Assembly: GCA_026874595.1 (NCBI GenBank)
Contig: CM049314.1
Span: forward strand, 63,398,800-63,462,799
DNA length: 64,000 nucleotides
Reading direction: 5' to 3'
Origin: Sipunculus nudus
Taxonomy: Eukaryota > Annelida > Sipuncula > Golfingiida > Sipunculidae
Shown: positions 60,434 to 64,000 of the stretch, piece by piece
Layout of the letters: each line of letters begins with the position of its first letter
Position numbering within the stretch: position 1 is the stretch's first letter
The notes under the pieces: generated by a model
Seen by the model: only the letters and a program-made list of their open reading frames with translations
What the model was told of the DNA's origin: nothing
The model's database searches: none
Program-made: the position numbers and the translations under genes

Positions 60434-61930
60434 TATGATGTAATAAATAGAAGGAAAATATAGCAATCTAACTCGGTAAATAAAAATACGGGAGATCAAA
60501 GCATTTTTTTATATGTTTCAAGTAATTTTGTTCTTGAAACTATGTCTAATTTTAAAATAAAACAGTGTTGTAAAAGAATAACGGTGCTGAATTACAATAA
60601 ATTTTATCATTGGCAAAATTATCACTTAAAGAAGGCAAACTTCTTTTATAATATTTTAAAGTTTAATATTTAAGAATATACATGACACGGTGATCGTTAT
60701 AAAAACTATGAAATTCCTGAATAACAATGCGAGTTTGTAGAATTTAGGTCTTACATCCACCCTGTCACTTCATTGTTTCAACACCGTTCATCGACATTCA
60801 CCATCGTTAAGAGTAAAAAGTAACGGCGATGATGTATAACGGTGTTGAAAAAAAATAGGCGCCACCTAAAAGATATGTTGGGGCACCAGTCTTGGCACCA
60901 GAACTCAGAACTTTATTACACTCAAAACTCATGAAAGACATATAAAGTCTTTCATACAGAGTAACTGAGGAAACATTAATTCATGATTATATTTGCCCTC
61001 AATTGACTTTACCAAACAGTAAAATAACCATACATAAATAAACCTGTGTAAATACAAATATAAAATAAATGTAATAATGAGATCCTAGCTTGTTAAACAC
61101 AATGGTATCATATAAAATAGTAAACCTCAATTGTGCGAGAGAATGCATACAAAAAATGTATGAAAAATATGAACGGTGAACGATACATATAATTATACAA
61201 ACCACTAAATCATTAGTGATTTTTTTCCAAAACTGTTGAAGCAAATTTGGCCAATTTACAAAGTTTCCTATAGTTACCGATGGACATGAGTTGCTCATAG
61301 GTCCTATTTGATAGTGTTGGGGTTAATAGAATACCATGCTGGTAAGTAATTCTCAATGTTAAGTTTTTTTTTTAAACAATCTATAATTAATACAAATATG
61401 ACATTCATTAGCTTAATTTTTCTTTCCATTTGTCTCGAGCATTCTAGTAGAACATTTTTAGCAGTTGTTTTGAAACCCTTTAAATTTCCAATTTTTTTAT
61501 GTAAACCGGTATGAATACATCTGACACTAGTTTAGCGGCTTACTGGTGTCTAGACTGGTACCGACTCATAATATCTCTATTTCAAGGGGGTAGAAAAGGC
61601 CGGTTCCAAAGTACTTCCGGAGAGAAGCTCATGAATATATACGCCAAGCGGACCTCGCTTAACCGCTTCACGTGTTGAGGGTCAGCTTGTCATGCGTTTC
61701 AGCTTGCTGCCACATGAATAAAAAGGTTAAAATTGTAAATTATGGATACCATTATCAATACGTATTTCTTTTTTGTTTCATGCGGGGTGTCATCCCGGTC
61801 TCACTTGGGCTACGACCAGCCATAGCTTTGTAACGCACGTCCCATAAACAAACCATATTAGCTATGTCGTATGAATAAAACTCTGAACATATTTTTTTTT
61901 ATCAAGCTTGATTAATGATTATTGTATCCG
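60434..61930. other. gene-free stretch
   Basis: A 99-residue minus-strand frame (60999-61298) is not recognisable. 'cggtgttgaaa' and 'caacaccgtt' near 60780-60855, with a similar word near 54910, are repeat remnants. Nothing else is seen. Confidence 0.4.
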
Positions 61931-61949
61931 CCAAAACGAGTTTTGCGGA

Positions 61950-62195
61950 TATTATGTTTTGACCGGGTTCGCCGCCGCCGCCGCCGCCGCCGCCGCTTTC
62001 GTTTCCGGAGGACTCCTCTGAGACTACTAAACAGATTTTTCCGAAACTTCCACCAATTATCGAGTCATATGTGAACTGGTGCCTCACCAATTTGCGTTGA
62101 CCTCTAGCCTTTCCTCTCTGCCCAGCGTCCATTTGTGCGTCTGTTTCCACACATAAACCCACATATCTCGGGAACCGTTTGACCGATCAGGAAAA
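61950..62195. repeat. inverted copy of the 5.2-kb repeat with (GCC)n
   Basis: This is the reverse complement of about 5183-5410, including 'gaccgggttc', 'gaggactcctctgagactact', 'tgtgaactggtgcctcacc' and 'tctcgggaaccgtttgacc'. The GCC run (about 61970-61995) is longer than in the other copy. The 86-residue poly-Gly frame is an artefact. Confidence 0.85.
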
Positions 62196-62199
62196 ATTT

Positions 62200-64000
62200 T
62201 TGTACAAATGTAGCCCTTGGATAGCTTTATAACATACAGAAACAAGTGACCCATGGGTCATGACGCTCAGCTGACAAGCATGACCTGTTTTTAAAGCCTT
62301 CCCGAAGATGGAAGGTTTGGGATAAAAAGTCTGACTTGAAATGCATCCACAACTTTTTACAAGAAGCTGGTCCTGTGACATTGACCTTTGACCCTAAGAC
62401 CTAAATATCAAAAGATTTGTTCCTCTATTGACATGGAAGGTTTGGGATGATTATTTATTATAATAATGATTATTCATTATTATTCTGGGAGGTGCAAACA
62501 CACCCCGTAACTCAGAGAATATAGGTCACAGTGACCTAATTTCAGATCTGCAAGGAGATCTTTTTAGAACCTCTAAGACTGCATAGGGTTCATGTATCTA
62601 GCCCTTACAGTTACAATTTGTGCCCTGCAAACGGCCGGACGGCTGGCCGGACAGACAGACGGAAGGACGACGGACAAAGACCCATCGCTATAGCACAGCA
62701 TGACTAAAAGTCAGCTGAGCTAAAAATCACTGAAACTGCACGGACAAAAGGATTTCTAAGGTGGCTAACTGGCAGACATAATGGATTTCTGACAAGTTTG
62801 ACATTTGATATCACTCATCCTCCAATAAGAGACCAAACTTGTAGCAAATTCTCCAAAGGAATTTACAGTAATGTATGCCCAAAACAATTCAAAAGGCATT
62901 TTCAGGCCTTCGTATTAGATTTATAGATATGCAAATGTAAAAAGTGTAAGTCCAATATTTTTTATTATCACTCTGCTTTTCAATATGATCAGCAGGGTAG
63001 GTAAACTGCAAAACCTGAAAGAAAAGAAATGCAGAAAGCATGACTAAAAGTCTTGTTATAAAAAAAGCCATCCTAAATCCAGGTGCACATCCTCATATTA
63101 TGAGCACAAACATTTGCTTTTATATCTGGTGATTTATATAAAACTATTCAGATATCTAGGAAACTAAGTTTATTGCTATGATTCCATAAAATAAACTGCA
63201 AAATGTTCCCATCATCTAATAAATGCTAAACCTTAATACTATACTCTCACAGTTTTAATGCCTGGCTGAAGCATTTCGGCAACAGTGTTTTTGTTATGCA
63301 GTAACGAGGTATTTATCACTCAGCCTTATTACTTAACAGGCTGATACAAAAGAGAGTCATATGTCACCAGCATCACTCACAATTACAGCCACACAGTGAG
63401 ATGTACCAGTTGGAGTGCAATGGTTATATGTACAAGAAAAATAGAGATGGTCTACAAAATAAGTTATTGTGAACATCCCTGACCTATGACCTTGGCCTTT
63501 TGCCCACATATCAAATGGATTCTTTCTAAATGATGGGTAACTACTAACCACTTACATCTGGCCGGGTGTAATTACTTGGCAACCAATGAGTGAATAACTT
63601 AGACCGGCAACCTTTAACCTCCTGACCAGCTGACCTCAAATTCAATTAGCTATTTCTTCATGCAAAAAGACCCATAAATATGAAGTTTGAATCACATTCA
63701 GTGATGCATAGATGTGGCATATGTGAAAGACTGAAGGTTTGGGTTGAACAGTTTCACTTGAAATATGTTCACAAGCATTTAGAACAATATTGTGACCTTG
63801 ACCTTTGACCTTTTGAACATCAATAGGCTTCTTCCCCTATTGGTAGGTAAGCCGTATATGACAGATGGAAAGTATTGATTGAAAAGTTTGCCTGAAAATG
63901 ACTCCACGCAAGAAGAGGGACCTTTGACCTCAAAATCAACAGGTCTTTTCCCCTGTTGGCAGAGAAGCGATATCAGTGCTGAAAGGTTTGGAATGAAAGG
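62200..64000. repeat. 'TGACCTTTGACC' family repeat units
   Basis: Units near 62215-62450 and 63690-64000 share 'gatggaaggtttggga', 'acttgaaat(g/a)...ccacaa', 'gtgaccttgacctttgacc' and 'cttcccctattgg(t/c)ag'. The spacing in the last block is about 130-140 bases, a decayed tandem array that continues past the window edge. 62620-62700 resembles the 'ccggacagacagacggaaggac' end of a related family. Confidence 0.65.

Noticed and set aside
61902-62162. Gly-rich 86-residue frame
   Set aside because: It lies inside a dispersed repeat and the Gly run comes from the GCC array.

Overview
This is an AT-rich animal nuclear sequence with spliced genes, GT-AG introns of hundreds to thousands of bases, long (TA)n arrays and many dispersed transposon remnants. 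The repeat types, the gene content and an intron-less divergent 7TM gene suggest a lophotrochozoan, most likely a bivalve or other mollusc. That placement is an inference; no species can be named.

Layout. 1-7.2 kb: no convincing gene; CTG/CAG-rich dispersed repeats and a block of 'gcaaaattttaggcagat...ttcccgagat' repeats. 7.2-8.1 kb: a single-exon 7TM receptor-like gene (+). 8.2-13.6 kb: repeats, including a 283-bp MITE and a 1.4-kb element with near-perfect 29-bp inverted ends. 13.65-19.25 kb: a five-exon MBLAC1-type metallo-beta-lactamase gene (-). 20.2-45.7 kb: a large ZBBX (zinc finger B-box) gene (+). It has 18 coding exons that join in frame to 868 codons plus a stop, with a probable untranslated first exon near 20.3 kb. 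The two genes are head to head, about 1 kb apart, with a possible RFX half-site between them. 46.9-49.2 kb: a diverged tandem duplication. 51.1-53.9 kb: a decayed acyl-CoA synthetase/4CL-like gene (-) that has lost the centre of its adenylation domain. 54.2-60.4 kb: a composite mobile region. It holds a Penelope-like GIY-YIG relic, a hammerhead-like motif, a LINE reverse transcriptase relic and many (TA)n arrays; most of it lies between TIRs that start CACTCTAAGAAAAAAGGGTT. 61.9-64 kb: more repeats, including an inverted copy of the 5.2-kb repeat and TGACCTTTGACC-rich units.

Biology. ZBBX proteins are associated with ciliated cells, and MBLAC1 is a compact MBL-fold hydrolase. The two need not work together. 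The strongest leads are transposons shaping host genes (MITEs next to two ZBBX splice acceptors, a transposon starting 35 bp after the MBLAC1 stop), the internally deleted synthetase relic, and the composite PLE/LINE/TIR region. No CRISPR array, operon or bacterial-type feature is present, and I found no clearly new multi-gene system.
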